Assembly (NCBI GenBank): GCA_001790855.1
Contig: MGDH01000009.1
Coordinates: 1-51,793, forward strand
Length of the DNA stretch: 51,793 nt
Direction: 5' to 3'
DNA from: Candidatus Schekmanbacteria bacterium RIFCSPLOWO2_02_FULL_38_14
Lineage (GTDB): Bacteria; Schekmanbacteria; GWA2-38-11
Within the stretch, counting starts at the first letter, position 1, and every line of letters starts with the position of its first letter. Positions 42,380-51,742 of the stretch are shown here, piece after piece. Made by a program: the position numbers and the translations under genes. A model generated the notes under the pieces. It did not search any database and had not been told where the DNA came from. It saw only the letters and a list, made by a program, of their open reading frames with translations.

Positions 42380-45300
42380 GTGGTTTTTTTTCTTTTTTCT
42401 CTCTCTCTAATAATTCCGCTTATTCTTGCAATCTATGTCATAATCATCAACCTCAAGGAACTTGAGAGCAAGCTATTCATAGGTTATATGGCGGTAATAG
42501 TAGTTGGTAGCCTTCTAACTCTCTTACCTCCCATAGCCCACAGCATTGATTTTGCACGCTGGGGAAATGCTGTAAGGCTTATCTTTGTTTTCTATCTCAA
42601 TGGCATATTCCTTTTCTTTTTAACAGCCGCTATTCTTTTCAAGGAATTTTTCAGGAAAAAGGCTTTAGTCAAATTTCTGATTAGTGCCCCAGTCATATTT
42701 TCAACAGTAATTCTCTCAGATTATTTTTTCTCAACAGGAATCCTTTATTCAGGTGTAAAATTTTCACAAGGGGTCTATTTCACAGAATTTGGCAGATTTA
42801 GGTTTTTAAATGACATATACATCCTTTCCTTTGCCCTGCTGACATTTTATATCCTAATCAGGGCATATCCTGTATCAGACCCCATTAAAAAAAAGGCGAT
42901 TATAATTCTTACTTCGCTGATACTGCTAAGTTCCATTCTTTCTTCTCTAAGGCCCTTTCTCAAGCAATATCCCCTTATAACCTTAATGCTTTCAACCTTT
43001 GGTCCCCTTCCGGTCCCTGTTGCCTTTGCCTATCTGATTAGCAAGTACAAACTCTTTTCTCCTATTGAAAGCGCTCTTAATTTAGCCATAGAAACTTTGA
43101 TGGATGGAATCATTGTGCTCAACCAGAACAGGGAAATTATAAAAATGAATCCAATGGCTGAAAAGATACTCGATATAAAGTTTGCCGATATAAAAGAAAG
43201 CTCTTCATCAAACTTTCAGACTATTCTGGAAGAAAAATTCGCAGGTGAAGAGCTATGCGATATATTCAAATACATTTTCCAAAATGAAAAAATAGAAATC
43301 CGCGATCGTGAAACCGAGCTTAAAAAAAGCAGAGAAGCCTTCCTTGAAATCAATGTGTCTCAGATTAAAGAAAAAGGAACAAAGCTCTTGGGTACTCTTG
43401 TAAAAATCAGGGACATAACTGAAAAGAAAAAATCAGAAATTGCGCTGAATTACGAGAAAGAAATGTCTGCAAATATTCTGGAAAATGTCGGACTGCTAGT
43501 GCTTGCAACAAGCAGAGAGGCTGAAATAATCTTTTGCAATAAAAAACTGGAGGAAATCACAGGTTATACAAAAGAAGAAATTCAGAAATATTCTTTTGCA
43601 ATGCTTGTTTTTACAGAACCAAAATACAGAAGAAAAGCCGTTGAAACCCTGTACAAGCCATATATGGGAGAAATAACAAAGGATGAAGAGTTTATTATAA
43701 CAAGAAAAAATGGTGAAAAGAGAACTATTTCCTTTACCTCAACGCCCATAAATGACTTGAATGGAAATTTCCTTGGAGTCTTAATCAGCGGGAATGACAT
43801 AACTGAAAAAAGAAGGGCTGAGGAATCATTAAAACTGCTCGCCAACCTCACCTACCTTTCTGTTGATGGAATAATAAGCACTGATGAAAACGGTATTATT
43901 ATCTCATGGAATAGGGGGGCTGAAAAAATCTACGGCTACACCTATGATGAAATTTTTGGCAAATCGATCCGCGTCCTTGACACAGAAGATGTAAGGGATA
44001 CGGGAAGGAATGAAGAGTTTTTAAAAAACCTGAGGGAAAAAGGCTTTGTAACAAACATAGAAAGAATTCAGGTTGCAAAAGACGCAAGATTTATCAGTGT
44101 TCAGATTACTGCATTCGTAGTAAGGGATGAAATCGAGGAAAAAAATTACTATGCGTCAATCGTAAGGGATGTTACCCAGACAAGAATGATGGAAGAGGAG
44201 CTCAACCAGTCATCAAAGCTTGCTGCAATAGGAACCCTTGCAGCAGGCGTTGCCCACGAATTCAATAACCTTCTTGCAGGAATCCTTGGGTATGCACAAC
44301 TCGGAAAGTCCTCCACCGAACCAGAACAGATGAAAAAGGCTCTGGAGATAATTTTTAAAACCTCTGAAAAGGCAAAGAACATTTCCCAAAACCTCCTGAG
44401 TTTTGCCAGAAAGCAGGAACAAAAGAAAAAACTTAATGACATAAAACATATCATTGAAAATACCTTGGGTTTTATGGAAAGAGAGTTTGATAAAGCAGGA
44501 ATCAAGGTTGTGCGCGACTATATCCATATCCCGCTAACAGTATGCGATTTCGGACAGATTTCTCAGGTTTTTTTAAATTTGATGACTAATGCAAAAGATG
44601 CTATGACTCCATGTGGTGGGACACTCACGATTAAAACTAGACAGGTTGCTAATGATATAGAAATAAGCTTTTCTGACACAGGCTGTGGCATTCCAAAAGA
44701 ATTAATTGACAAGATATTTGAACCTTTTATGACAACAAAGGGCCCAAGAAGCGGCAGCAAGACTCCCGGAATAGGACTTGGACTTTCTGTTTCCTATGGG
44801 ATTATAAAAAGCCACAACGGAACAATAAAAGTTGAGAGCAAGGTTTGTGAAGGTTCAACTTTCATAATAAAACTTCCAGTTGTTTCTATGACTAATGAAA
44901 CATTTCCAACTAAGTTTCAAAAAACTGATTTAATTGAATCAACAGACCTTCCTGTTGTGCTTAATACATTGGTTGTAGACGATGAAGAAGTTGTTAGGTT
45001 CCTTCTCAGGGATCTACTCGAACAAGAAGGACATAAAGTAGTTATATGCTCTGATGGCAAAACAGCCCTTGATATGTTTAAAAATGAAAAGTTCAACATA
45101 GTCATTACCGACATCACAATGCCCGGAATGAATGGAATAGAACTCTTAAAAGAGATAAAAAAGATTGACCGGAATATTCCGGTTGTCCTTATTACAGGAA
45201 AAATAATGGGGGATAAAAAAGATATGATAAATATTGACTCAATTGAAGAAGCTTCAGGCTTTATAGAAAAACCCTTCAATATCTCAGATATAAAAAAGGT

Positions 45301-45382
45301 CCTTATTGACGCACAGAGAAAAAATCTTAAAGCATCAGAGAAATTTTTGCATAAAAAGAATCAGGAGCCACCAGTTCAATAA
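42380..45382 (+). CDS. Hybrid sensor histidine kinase: membrane sensor, PAS domains, kinase, receiver
   Basis: Residues about 1-230 hold seven or so membrane helices. Three PAS regions follow (about 235-350, 360-475, 485-600). The dimerisation domain has VAHEFNNLLAGILGYAQLG with His626, and the ATPase domain has NLMTNAKDAM, DTGCGIPKE and GIGLGLSVSYGI. The C-terminal receiver has VVDDEE, phospho-acceptor Asp911 in ITDITMPGMNG, and the EKPF lysine. It resembles NtrB-like kinases with attached receiver. The start is doubtful: GTG 42380 lies only two bases after the ribosome-like GGGGAAAGG, within a run of eight T. Its location beside the respiratory operon suggests a role in its regulation. A paralogue remnant is at 23780. 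Confidence 0.9.
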   Translation: MVFFLFSLSLIIPLILAIYVIIINLKELESKLFIGYMAVIVVGSLLTLLPPIAHSIDFARWGNAVRLIFVFYLNGIFLFFLTAAILFKEFFRKKALVKFLISAPVIFSTVILSDYFFSTGILYSGVKFSQGVYFTEFGRFRFLNDIYILSFALLTFYILIRAYPVSDPIKKKAIIILTSLILLSSILSSLRPFLKQYPLITLMLSTFGPLPVPVAFAYLISKYKLFSPIESALNLAIETLMDGIIVLNQNREIIKMNPMAEKILDIKFADIKESSSSNFQTILEEKFAGEELCDIFKYIFQNEKIEIRDRETELKKSREAFLEINVSQIKEKGTKLLGTLVKIRDITEKKKSEIALNYEKEMSANILENVGLLVLATSREAEIIFCNKKLEEITGYTKEEIQKYSFAMLVFTEPKYRRKAVETLYKPYMGEITKDEEFIITRKNGEKRTISFTSTPINDLNGNFLGVLISGNDITEKRRAEESLKLLANLTYLSVDGIISTDENGIIISWNRGAEKIYGYTYDEIFGKSIRVLDTEDVRDTGRNEEFLKNLREKGFVTNIERIQVAKDARFISVQITAFVVRDEIEEKNYYASIVRDVTQTRMMEEELNQSSKLAAIGTLAAGVAHEFNNLLAGILGYAQLGKSSTEPEQMKKALEIIFKTSEKAKNISQNLLSFARKQEQKKKLNDIKHIIENTLGFMEREFDKAGIKVVRDYIHIPLTVCDFGQISQVFLNLMTNAKDAMTPCGGTLTIKTRQVANDIEISFSDTGCGIPKELIDKIFEPFMTTKGPRSGSKTPGIGLGLSVSYGIIKSHNGTIKVESKVCEGSTFIIKLPVVSMTNETFPTKFQKTDLIESTDLPVVLNTLVVDDEEVVRFLLRDLLEQEGHKVVICSDGKTALDMFKNEKFNIVITDITMPGMNGIELLKEIKKIDRNIPVVLITGKIMGDKKDMINIDSIEEASGFIEKPFNISDIKKVLIDAQRKNLKASEKFLHKKNQEPPVQ

Positions 45383-45534
45383 CGAAGTGCAACACTTGGG
45401 GTTAAAAGGTCTAAAGGAGTTTCTAAAAAATTGTCAGAAAAAAAGATTTAGCAAACTTCATTCATTCTTTAAATATTTTTTTTAAAGAAACAAAGCAGTT
45501 AACTATTTCAGCTTGACAGCAAAGTCTTTTGACC
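45383..45534. other. Intergenic region with partial copy of the rrf2 promoter
   Basis: In the 313-base gap before galU, 45396-45421 matches 41623-41648 at 23 of 26 bases, and 45423-45437 matches 41674-41688 at 14 of 15. The 25 bases between the blocks (41649-41673) are largely missing here, including the -10 region. The remainder is AT-rich with no gene. Confidence 0.7.
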
Positions 45535-45563
45535 TTGACATTTATTTTTCAAGCAATTAATAT
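45535..45563 (+). promoter_or_regulatory. Near-consensus promoter for galU
   Basis: TTGACA (45535-45540), 17-base spacer, TAATAT (45558-45563), giving a leader of about 125 bases before galU. A second TTGACA at 45513 has no fitting -10. Confidence 0.65.
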
Positions 45564-45695
45564 TCACAAATTCTATACAATAAGATAGAGTCACTTTGCG
45601 CGGTAAGATATACTATTGATTATCAACAGATTAGCAGGGTTAGCCTGCAAAATTTTAAACAGTTTTTAAGTTTTATTTTTCAGAAACACAGAGAT

Positions 45696-46559
45696 ATGAA
45701 AATCAGAAAAGCCGTCTTTCCTGTTGCAGGCTTGGGGACAAGGTTTCTTCCTGCAACCAAGGCTTCTCCAAAAGAGATGCTTCCACTTGTTGATAAACCG
45801 CTGATTCAGTATGCTGTTGAGGAGGCAAAGGCAAGCGGGATTGAAGAGATTACAATTGTTACAGGAAGGGGTAAAAGGGCAATTGAAGACCATTTTGATT
45901 ATTCAGTAGAGCTTGAGAACGAGCTTTTTGAACAAAAAAAGTTTGAGCTGCTTGAGCAAATTAAAAATATTTCAAACCTTGTAACCTTTGCCTATGTAAG
46001 GCAGAAAAAGGCTCTTGGCTTGGGACACGCAATTCTCTGCGCAGAATCTATTGTTGGTGATGAACCCTTTGCGGTTTTTCTTGCTGATGACGTAATTGAC
46101 TCAGACACTCCCTGTATGAAACAGCTGATTGATGTCTACGAGGAATACCACAGCTCGGTTATTGCAATTCAGGAGGTAGAGAAAAAAGATACAAAAAGCT
46201 ATGGAATAATAAAGCCTAAAAAAGTTAAAGACAGGATTTATAAGGTAAATGACCTTATAGAAAAACCTGACCCTGCAAAGGCTCCATCCAATCTGGCTGT
46301 AATAGGCAGATATATCTTAACTCCGGGAATTTTTAAAGCCCTTAAGAAAACCTCTCCGGGAAAACTTGGGGAAATACAGCTTACAGATGCTTTGAAAATG
46401 CTTTTGCAGAAAGAGGATATTTACGGTTGTGAGTTTACAGGAACAAGGTATGACGCAGGAGATAAACTTGGCTTTTTAAAGGCAACTGTTGAGTTTGGCC
46501 TCAGAAGAAAAGACCTTGGCAAGGAATTCAGGAAATATCTTAAGGAGTTAAAACTTTAA
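45696..46559 (+). CDS. galU: UTP--glucose-1-phosphate uridylyltransferase
   Basis: Makes UDP-glucose for envelope polysaccharides and sugar metabolism. The nucleotide-binding motif VAGLGTRFLPATKASPKEML (8-27), PLIQYAVEEA, then GLGHAILCAE and FAVFLADD, and the late PDPAKAPSNLAVIGRYIL and GTRYDAGDKLGFLKA all fit GalU. Length 287 is typical. It starts at an ATG with GAGAT close upstream and is followed by hsp20 after three bases, so the two may share a transcript. Confidence 0.96.
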   Translation: MKIRKAVFPVAGLGTRFLPATKASPKEMLPLVDKPLIQYAVEEAKASGIEEITIVTGRGKRAIEDHFDYSVELENELFEQKKFELLEQIKNISNLVTFAYVRQKKALGLGHAILCAESIVGDEPFAVFLADDVIDSDTPCMKQLIDVYEEYHSSVIAIQEVEKKDTKSYGIIKPKKVKDRIYKVNDLIEKPDPAKAPSNLAVIGRYILTPGIFKALKKTSPGKLGEIQLTDALKMLLQKEDIYGCEFTGTRYDAGDKLGFLKATVEFGLRRKDLGKEFRKYLKELKL

Positions 46560-46562
46560 CCT

Positions 46563-47018
46563 ATGTCTCATAAAAAATCAGGCTCTGGGGGACCAAAACA
46601 GTTTGGCTTTGAGGATGTTGTTCAGCTTTTCAACAACATCCCAAAAGTCCTTAGCGGAAACATGGAAATTTCAAACGGAACCAAGGGGTTTCCCCCAATA
46701 GATATATATGAAATACAGGACTGTGTTGTTGTTGAAAGCGAACTGCCGGGAATTAATCCAGCAGATGTGTCTGTTTATATTAGAGGCAATGAACTGACAA
46801 TAGAAGGAAACAAATCAGACCCCACAATTCCCAATTCAGAGTCCGTAAGGTTTCTTTGCATGGAGCGTTCTTTTGGCAGTTTCAAGCGAATTATAAAACT
46901 GCCTGTTTCATGTAATCCAAATGATTCAAATGCGAGCTACAAGAAAGGAATTTTAACAATTCGGATTAAGAAAATAGTTGATAAAAGAGGAGAAAAGAAA
47001 GAGATAAAGATAGAATAA
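46563..47018 (+). CDS. Small heat shock protein (Hsp20/alpha-crystallin family)
   Basis: Holdase chaperone preventing aggregation. The alpha-crystallin domain covers about 45-140: FPPIDIYEIQDCVVVESELPGINPADVSVYIRGNELTIEG is the start, and ASYKKGILTIRI is the GxL signature near the end. The N-terminal arm is short (about 45 residues) and the C-terminal end lacks an obvious IxI motif (IKIE at most). It is placed just before lon, so chaperone and protease may be co-expressed after stress; no heat-shock promoter or CIRCE element is visible. Confidence 0.92.
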   Translation: MSHKKSGSGGPKQFGFEDVVQLFNNIPKVLSGNMEISNGTKGFPPIDIYEIQDCVVVESELPGINPADVSVYIRGNELTIEGNKSDPTIPNSESVRFLCMERSFGSFKRIIKLPVSCNPNDSNASYKKGILTIRIKKIVDKRGEKKEIKIE

Positions 47019-47037
47019 ATTTAGAAGGTGAAAAAAA

Positions 47038-49413
47038 ATGATTGATACTTTAAACATAGAAGAAATTCAGATTCCTGATATAGTTCCTCTTCTGCCAATA
47101 AGAGATATTGTAATCTTCCCGTTTATGATTGTTCCTCTCTTTGTTGGCAGGGAAATGTCAGTAAAATCAGTAGATGAGGCCCTTTCATCAAACAGAATGA
47201 TAATGCTTGTTGCCCAGAAAGATGGCGCTGCAGAGAGCCCTTCACTGAATGAAATCTATTCCATTGGAACTGTGGCAATGATTATGCGGATGCTCAAGCT
47301 TCCTGACGGAAGAGTCAAAATTTTAGTGCAGGGTTTGAGCAAGGCAAAAATTTCAGATTATACTCAGACAAAACCTTTTTATAAGGTCAAGGTTGAAGTG
47401 CTCAAAGATGAGCCCTATGGAGAAAAAACCTCAGAGGTCGAAGCCCTGATGAGGAATCTCAGGGAACAGCTCCAGAAAGTCATTTCCCTTGGCCAGCTTA
47501 TTCCTCCTGATATCCTGCTTCTTGCTGATAATCTTGAAGACCCGGGTCGGCTTGCTGATATTGTAGTATCTAATCTGAATCTAAAGGTTGATGACGCGCA
47601 GAAAGTCCTTGAGACACTAAACCCGATAGAAAGAATAAAGGCAGTAAGCGAGTATCTTAACAAAGAACTTGAAGTTCTGACAGTAAAACACAAGATTCAG
47701 ACCGAAGCAAAAGATGAAATGAGCAAGACCCAGAGGGAATATTTCCTGAGAGAGCAACTCAAAGCCATCCAGAAGGAACTTGGCGAGGTTGATGAAAAGA
47801 CAGAAGAGATAAATGAGTTTAGGGATAAAATTAAAAAAGCCAAGATGCCTGAAAAAGTAAAAACTGAAGCTGACAAACAATTAGGCAGGCTTGAGAGAAT
47901 GCATCCTGATGCTGCAGAGGCTTCGCTTGTAAGGACATATCTTGATTCCCTCGCTGAACTTCCGTGGAACAAGTCCACAAAGGATAATCTTGACATAAAA
48001 AAGGCTTCAAAGGTTCTCAATGAAGACCATTATGACCTGGAGAAGGTCAAGGAAAGGATTCTTGAGTATCTCAGCGTATGCAAGCTGAAAAAGGAAATGA
48101 AGGGACCTATACTCTGCTTTGTGGGACCTCCGGGAGTCGGAAAAACCTCTCTTGGAAGATCAATTGCAAGGGCTCTTAGAAGAAAATTTGCAAGGATTTC
48201 TCTTGGCGGAATCAAGGATGAGGCGGAAATAAGAGGACACAGGAGAACATATGTAGGGGCTCTGCCCGGAAAAATCATACAGGGTATAAAGCAGGCAGGC
48301 TCAAACAATCCTGTGTTCATGATGGATGAAATTGACAAGGTCGGAACAGACTTCAGGGGAGACCCTTCTTCCGCTCTTCTTGAAGTGCTTGACCCTGAGC
48401 AGAATGACTCATTTACTGACCATTACCTTGCTCTGCCCTTTGATCTTTCAAAGGTAATGTTCATAACAACAGCCAATTTAACAGACCCGATTCCTTCTGC
48501 TCTGAAAGACAGAATGGAAACTCTCTATCTCTCAGGTTATACTGACGAGGAAAAACTGATGATTGCCAGAAAATACATAATCCCTCGCCAGCTCAAGGAA
48601 CACGGGCTGACAGAAAAACTTCTGTCCATTTCCAATTCAGGGCTTTCAAGGATAATTTCAGACTATACAAGGGAAGCCGGCTTGAGAAACTTGGAAAGGG
48701 AAGTTGCCTCTGTTATAAGAAAAGTTGCAAAGAAAGTTGCAGGCGGTAAAAAGAAGTTAACACGGATAACAGCAAGCAATATCGAAAACTTCCTCGGTGT
48801 GCAAAAGTACCTTAGGGAGGGAGAACAGGAGTTCAGCGAAATCGGGGTTACAACAGGTCTTGCCTGGACTCCTGCAGGCGGAGAAATAATCTATATAGAA
48901 GCCACGACAATGAAAGGAAGAGGAAATCTTACCTTGACAGGCCAATTAGGAGATGTGATGCAGGAATCTGCAAAAGCAGCCCTGAGCTATTCCAGGGCGC
49001 AGGCAACTTCTCTGGGAATAAAAAATGACTTTTTCTCCAAAAATGATATTCATATTCATGTGCCTGCTGGTGCTACACCTAAGGATGGTCCTTCTGCAGG
49101 AATAACTATGGCTACTGCATTAATCTCTGTTCTTACAAGAGTGCCTGTAAGCAAGGATGTTGCAATGACAGGAGAAGTAACCCTGCGGGGAAGGGTTCTT
49201 CCAATCGGAGGAGTAAAGGAAAAAATACTTGCTGCCAAAAGAGCCGGGCTTTTAACTGTAATATTGCCAAAGAAGAATGAAAAGGACCTTATTGAACTTC
49301 CCAAAAATGTCAGAAAAGGAATGGAATTTATCTTTGCAGACACAATGAATGATGTATTAGAGGTTGCGCTCAAAAAGGAGAAAAGAAAGATTAAAAGAAA
49401 AAATCCGCAATAA
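47038..49413 (+). CDS. lon: ATP-dependent protease Lon
   Basis: Cytoplasmic AAA+ serine protease degrading damaged and regulatory proteins. N-terminal substrate domain (about 15-205, LPIRDIVIFPFMIVPLFVGR), coiled linker with QREYFLREQLKAIQKELGE, Walker A GPPGVGKTS (about 361-369), Walker B FMMDEIDKVG, and protease domain with catalytic Ser in PKDGPSAGITM (about 685) and Lys in GGVKEK (about 727). Length 791 is typical. It follows hsp20 by 19 bases with AGAAGGTGA before the ATG. Confidence 0.97.
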   Translation: MIDTLNIEEIQIPDIVPLLPIRDIVIFPFMIVPLFVGREMSVKSVDEALSSNRMIMLVAQKDGAAESPSLNEIYSIGTVAMIMRMLKLPDGRVKILVQGLSKAKISDYTQTKPFYKVKVEVLKDEPYGEKTSEVEALMRNLREQLQKVISLGQLIPPDILLLADNLEDPGRLADIVVSNLNLKVDDAQKVLETLNPIERIKAVSEYLNKELEVLTVKHKIQTEAKDEMSKTQREYFLREQLKAIQKELGEVDEKTEEINEFRDKIKKAKMPEKVKTEADKQLGRLERMHPDAAEASLVRTYLDSLAELPWNKSTKDNLDIKKASKVLNEDHYDLEKVKERILEYLSVCKLKKEMKGPILCFVGPPGVGKTSLGRSIARALRRKFARISLGGIKDEAEIRGHRRTYVGALPGKIIQGIKQAGSNNPVFMMDEIDKVGTDFRGDPSSALLEVLDPEQNDSFTDHYLALPFDLSKVMFITTANLTDPIPSALKDRMETLYLSGYTDEEKLMIARKYIIPRQLKEHGLTEKLLSISNSGLSRIISDYTREAGLRNLEREVASVIRKVAKKVAGGKKKLTRITASNIENFLGVQKYLREGEQEFSEIGVTTGLAWTPAGGEIIYIEATTMKGRGNLTLTGQLGDVMQESAKAALSYSRAQATSLGIKNDFFSKNDIHIHVPAGATPKDGPSAGITMATALISVLTRVPVSKDVAMTGEVTLRGRVLPIGGVKEKILAAKRAGLLTVILPKKNEKDLIELPKNVRKGMEFIFADTMNDVLEVALKKEKRKIKRKNPQ

Positions 49414-49444
49414 AAATATAGTTACAAAATCTGCGGAGATTAAC

Positions 49445-49969
49445 ATGTTAAGATATATTGAAATAAATAATATCCCCTCTGAAGGGTATAGAATTGATAA
49501 ACAGATTAAGGGTTCATCAATAGATATTGGCAATGAATATGAAATCACAAAACCCATCGGCTTTGCTGCCACTGTTGAAAAAGTTAAAACTGATGTAATA
49601 GTTAAAGGTGATATCGAATTCTCAGTAAAACATATTTGCAGCCTCTGTCTTGATGGTTTTGTTTCAAGAATTAAAACTCCGTTTAAAATAGAGTTTAAAC
49701 CTTCATCTTCAGAACCGGATGAAGAAGAAAGGGAACTTGGAAGAGAGGACCTCGATATCAATTATTTGAGGGGCTCAGTAATTGACCTGTTTGATGTTAT
49801 AAGGGATCAGATTTTTCTGGCAATCCCCATTAAACCGGTTTGCAAGCCTGAATGCCTCGGATTATGCCGCCAATGTGGCAGTAATCTGAACATTGAGAAA
49901 TGCAATTGCAAAGATGAAAAAATTGACCCGAGATTTTCAGTGTTAACGGGGTTGAAAGTTAAAAATTAA
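49445..49969 (+). CDS. yceD: YceD/DUF177 family protein
   Basis: YceD-type proteins are encoded before rpmF in most bacteria and take part in rRNA or ribosome metabolism in ways not fully settled. The protein has HICSLCLDGFVSRI in the middle and PVCKPECLGLCRQCGSNLN near the C-terminus, giving two cysteine pairs typical of the family. I start at ATG 49445 (174 residues), preceded by CGGAG, because an upstream extension to 49364 overlaps lon and is lysine/arginine-rich without family resemblance. Followed by rpmF and plsX in the usual order. Confidence 0.9.
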   Translation: MLRYIEINNIPSEGYRIDKQIKGSSIDIGNEYEITKPIGFAATVEKVKTDVIVKGDIEFSVKHICSLCLDGFVSRIKTPFKIEFKPSSSEPDEEERELGREDLDINYLRGSVIDLFDVIRDQIFLAIPIKPVCKPECLGLCRQCGSNLNIEKCNCKDEKIDPRFSVLTGLKVKN

Positions 49970-49976
49970 TTGACCA

Positions 49977-50021
49977 AAATCCCCCCAACCCCCCTTTGGA
50001 AAAGGGGGGCGAGGGGGGATT
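49977..50021. repeat. AAATCCCCC…GGGGGATT palindromic repeat, copy 2
   Basis: A second copy of the 45-bp GC-rich palindrome seen at 30682-30726, here between yceD and rpmF, directly upstream of the rpmF ribosome site. Confidence 0.88.
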
Positions 50022-50045
50022 AGTGTAGAGAAAGGAGATAATAAA

Positions 50046-50234
50046 ATGGCTTTACCAAAACGAAAAGCTTCAAGGTCCAGGCGCAATAAAAGAAGAAGCC
50101 ATGATGCACTTACCGCATCTCAATATTCAAATTGCCCGCAGTGTCAGGAACCAAGACTGCCACACCGTGTGTGCAGACATTGTGGATACTACAACGGCAG
50201 AGAAGTAATTAAAATAGAAGAAGCTGCTAAATAA
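50046..50234 (+). CDS. rpmF: Large ribosomal subunit protein bL32
   Basis: The 62-residue basic protein begins [20 protein letters not shown]. It has a zinc-binding CPQC…CRHC pair (the zinc-containing form, not the cysteine-free paralogue) with [10 protein letters not shown] after it. AGAAAGGAGA lies a short distance before ATG. The yceD-rpmF-plsX neighbourhood is the common one. Confidence 0.97.
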   Translation: MALPKRKASRSRRNKRRSHDALTASQYSNCPQCQEPRLPHRVCRHCGYYNGREVIKIEEAAK

Positions 50235-50380
50235 GTTGTATGGTGAATGGTTACAAAGCTTGTTTAGTGGTTGGATAATGCTTAGATTTCTATTTTTGCC
50301 ATTAACTTAATCTCTAACTACCAAACCGGCATCTTATAACCTTAACCTAACGACTTAACCCAAAATAAAAAGAGGTGACA

Positions 50381-51466
50381 ATGATTGCCGTTGACGCCAT
50401 GGGAGGAGACTTTGCTCCGGGAGCAATTGTAAAAGGTGCCGTCAGTGCAGCAAAGGAATTCGGAACAAGAGTAGTCCTTGTTGGTGACAAGACCAAAATA
50501 CTCAAATATCTTTCATCAAATGACGACTCCGTTTCATCCATTGAAATCAGGCATGCGTCTCAGGAAATAGAAATGGGTGAAATCCCTTCAGAGGGTTTTC
50601 GCAACAAGCCAGATTCCTCTCTGCAGCTCTCTCTCAGAATGCTTCAGGACAATGAGGTGAAAGCGGTTGTGAGCGCAGGAAATACCGGAGCGCTCATGTA
50701 TTCAGCCGTTAAAATACTCGGAGCCATTCCAAAGATTCACCGTCCTGCAATATCTACTATTCTGCCCGGAATCAACGGTAAAACAATCGTCCTTGATGTC
50801 GGCGCCAATGTTGACTGCAGGCCTGAATGGCTTGTTCAATTTGCCATAATGGGACATATTTATGCAAAAGTTATGTTGAAAAAAGAGAGGCCCAAGATAG
50901 CCCTTTTAAGCAATGGAGCTGAACCTGCAAAAGGAAATAAGCTTACTCATGATGTATATAAGATGCTTGAAAATTCTTCTTTGGATTTCATTGGAAACAT
51001 AGAGGGGAATACTATTTTTTATGGAGACGCTGATGTTGTTGTCTGTGACGGGTTTGTTGGAAATGTATTTTTAAAGCTTACTGAAGGATTTTCAAAAGTA
51101 TACATTGATATGCTGAAAGAAGAAGTTTCAAAAAGAACGCGAAGCGGGATAGGCGCTTATCTGATGAAGCCCGCTTTTGAAAACCTTAACCGAAGGCTTG
51201 ATTTTACTGAATACGGAGGAGCTCCTCTTCTCGGAGTGAATGGAGTATGTATTGTAGCCCACGGGTCTTCAACATCCCACGCCATTAAAAATGCCATTAG
51301 GGTTGCAGAAGATTTTGTTAATAAAAACTTCAATGCTATACTTCCAGAAGAAACAAAGCGGCTTGAAAGCCTTGTCAGGTACAAATCTCCAAGAAGGAGA
51401 TGGTTCTGGAGTTCCAATAAAGATACTTCTGGAAAAGAGCTTGACGAAGACGAGGCAAAAAAGTAA
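50381..51466 (+). CDS. plsX: Phosphate acyltransferase PlsX
   Basis: Converts acyl-ACP to acyl-phosphate for phospholipid synthesis with PlsY. It opens MIAVDAMGGDFAPGAIVKGA, and SAGNTGALMY, RPAISTILPG, VLDVGANVDCRPEWL, ALLSNGAEPAKGN and VVVCDGFVGNV all belong to PlsX. I use ATG 50381, with AGAGGTG just upstream; a GTG at 50375 would add two residues. Length 361 is a little longer than average, with a C-terminal charged tail (about 335-361). fabH would usually follow, but a tRNA gene comes next. Confidence 0.96.
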   Translation: MIAVDAMGGDFAPGAIVKGAVSAAKEFGTRVVLVGDKTKILKYLSSNDDSVSSIEIRHASQEIEMGEIPSEGFRNKPDSSLQLSLRMLQDNEVKAVVSAGNTGALMYSAVKILGAIPKIHRPAISTILPGINGKTIVLDVGANVDCRPEWLVQFAIMGHIYAKVMLKKERPKIALLSNGAEPAKGNKLTHDVYKMLENSSLDFIGNIEGNTIFYGDADVVVCDGFVGNVFLKLTEGFSKVYIDMLKEEVSKRTRSGIGAYLMKPAFENLNRRLDFTEYGGAPLLGVNGVCIVAHGSSTSHAIKNAIRVAEDFVNKNFNAILPEETKRLESLVRYKSPRRRWFWSSNKDTSGKELDEDEAKK

Positions 51467-51485
51467 AAAAGAGCCTAATTTTTCC

Positions 51486-51560
51486 GGCGGTGTAGCTCAG
51501 CTGGTTTAGAGCATACGGCTCATATCCGTAGTGTCCGGGGTTCAAGTCCCTGCACCGCCA
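51486..51560 (+). tRNA. tRNA with anticodon CAU, probably elongator tRNA-Met
   Basis: Cloverleaf: acceptor GGCGGTG / CACCGCC, D-arm with GCTCAGCTGGTTTAGAGC, anticodon stem TACGG / CCGTA around CTCATAT (anticodon 51521-51523), variable region and T-arm GGGGTTCAAGTCCC. The discriminator is A at 51560 and CCA is not encoded. The acceptor begins G1-C72, so it is not initiator (which usually lacks the 1-72 pair). A CAU tRNA-Ile2 cannot be fully excluded. It lies 20 bases after plsX. Confidence 0.93.
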
Positions 51561-51640
51561 ATTGCGAATAAAATTCAAAACAAAAAATATGTAAGCACGT
51601 AAAATTTTGTAGTAGTTACTATTTTTACAGCTTTTAGCCC

Positions 51641-51672
51641 TGTTAACAACAGACCTAAAGGTCTGTTTCTAC
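51641..51672 (-). repeat. Half copy of the GTAGAAACAGACC palindrome
   Basis: TTAACAACAGACCTAAAGGT and onward through TTTCTAC (51643-51672) is the reverse complement of the first half of the 53-bp element at 24302. The second half is lost. Confidence 0.8.
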
Positions 51673-51742
51673 AAAAAGTTGTTATATAGTTTAACATACA
51701 TTTTTGTCTCTTAACATCCTGCTAACCATGTTTCTGCAATTC

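Noticed and set aside
23780-45382. Recent large duplication or composite transposon bounded by kinase copies
   Set aside because: DNA identity of the receiver fragment to the intact gene is only moderate, so the copies are old paralogues; no transposase or integrase is seen.
49364-49444. Longer N-terminus for yceD
   Set aside because: It overlaps the lon gene, is lysine/arginine-rich, and ATG 49445 has its own ribosome site.
51486-51560. Initiator tRNA-fMet
   Set aside because: The acceptor has a G1-C72 pair; initiators normally lack it.
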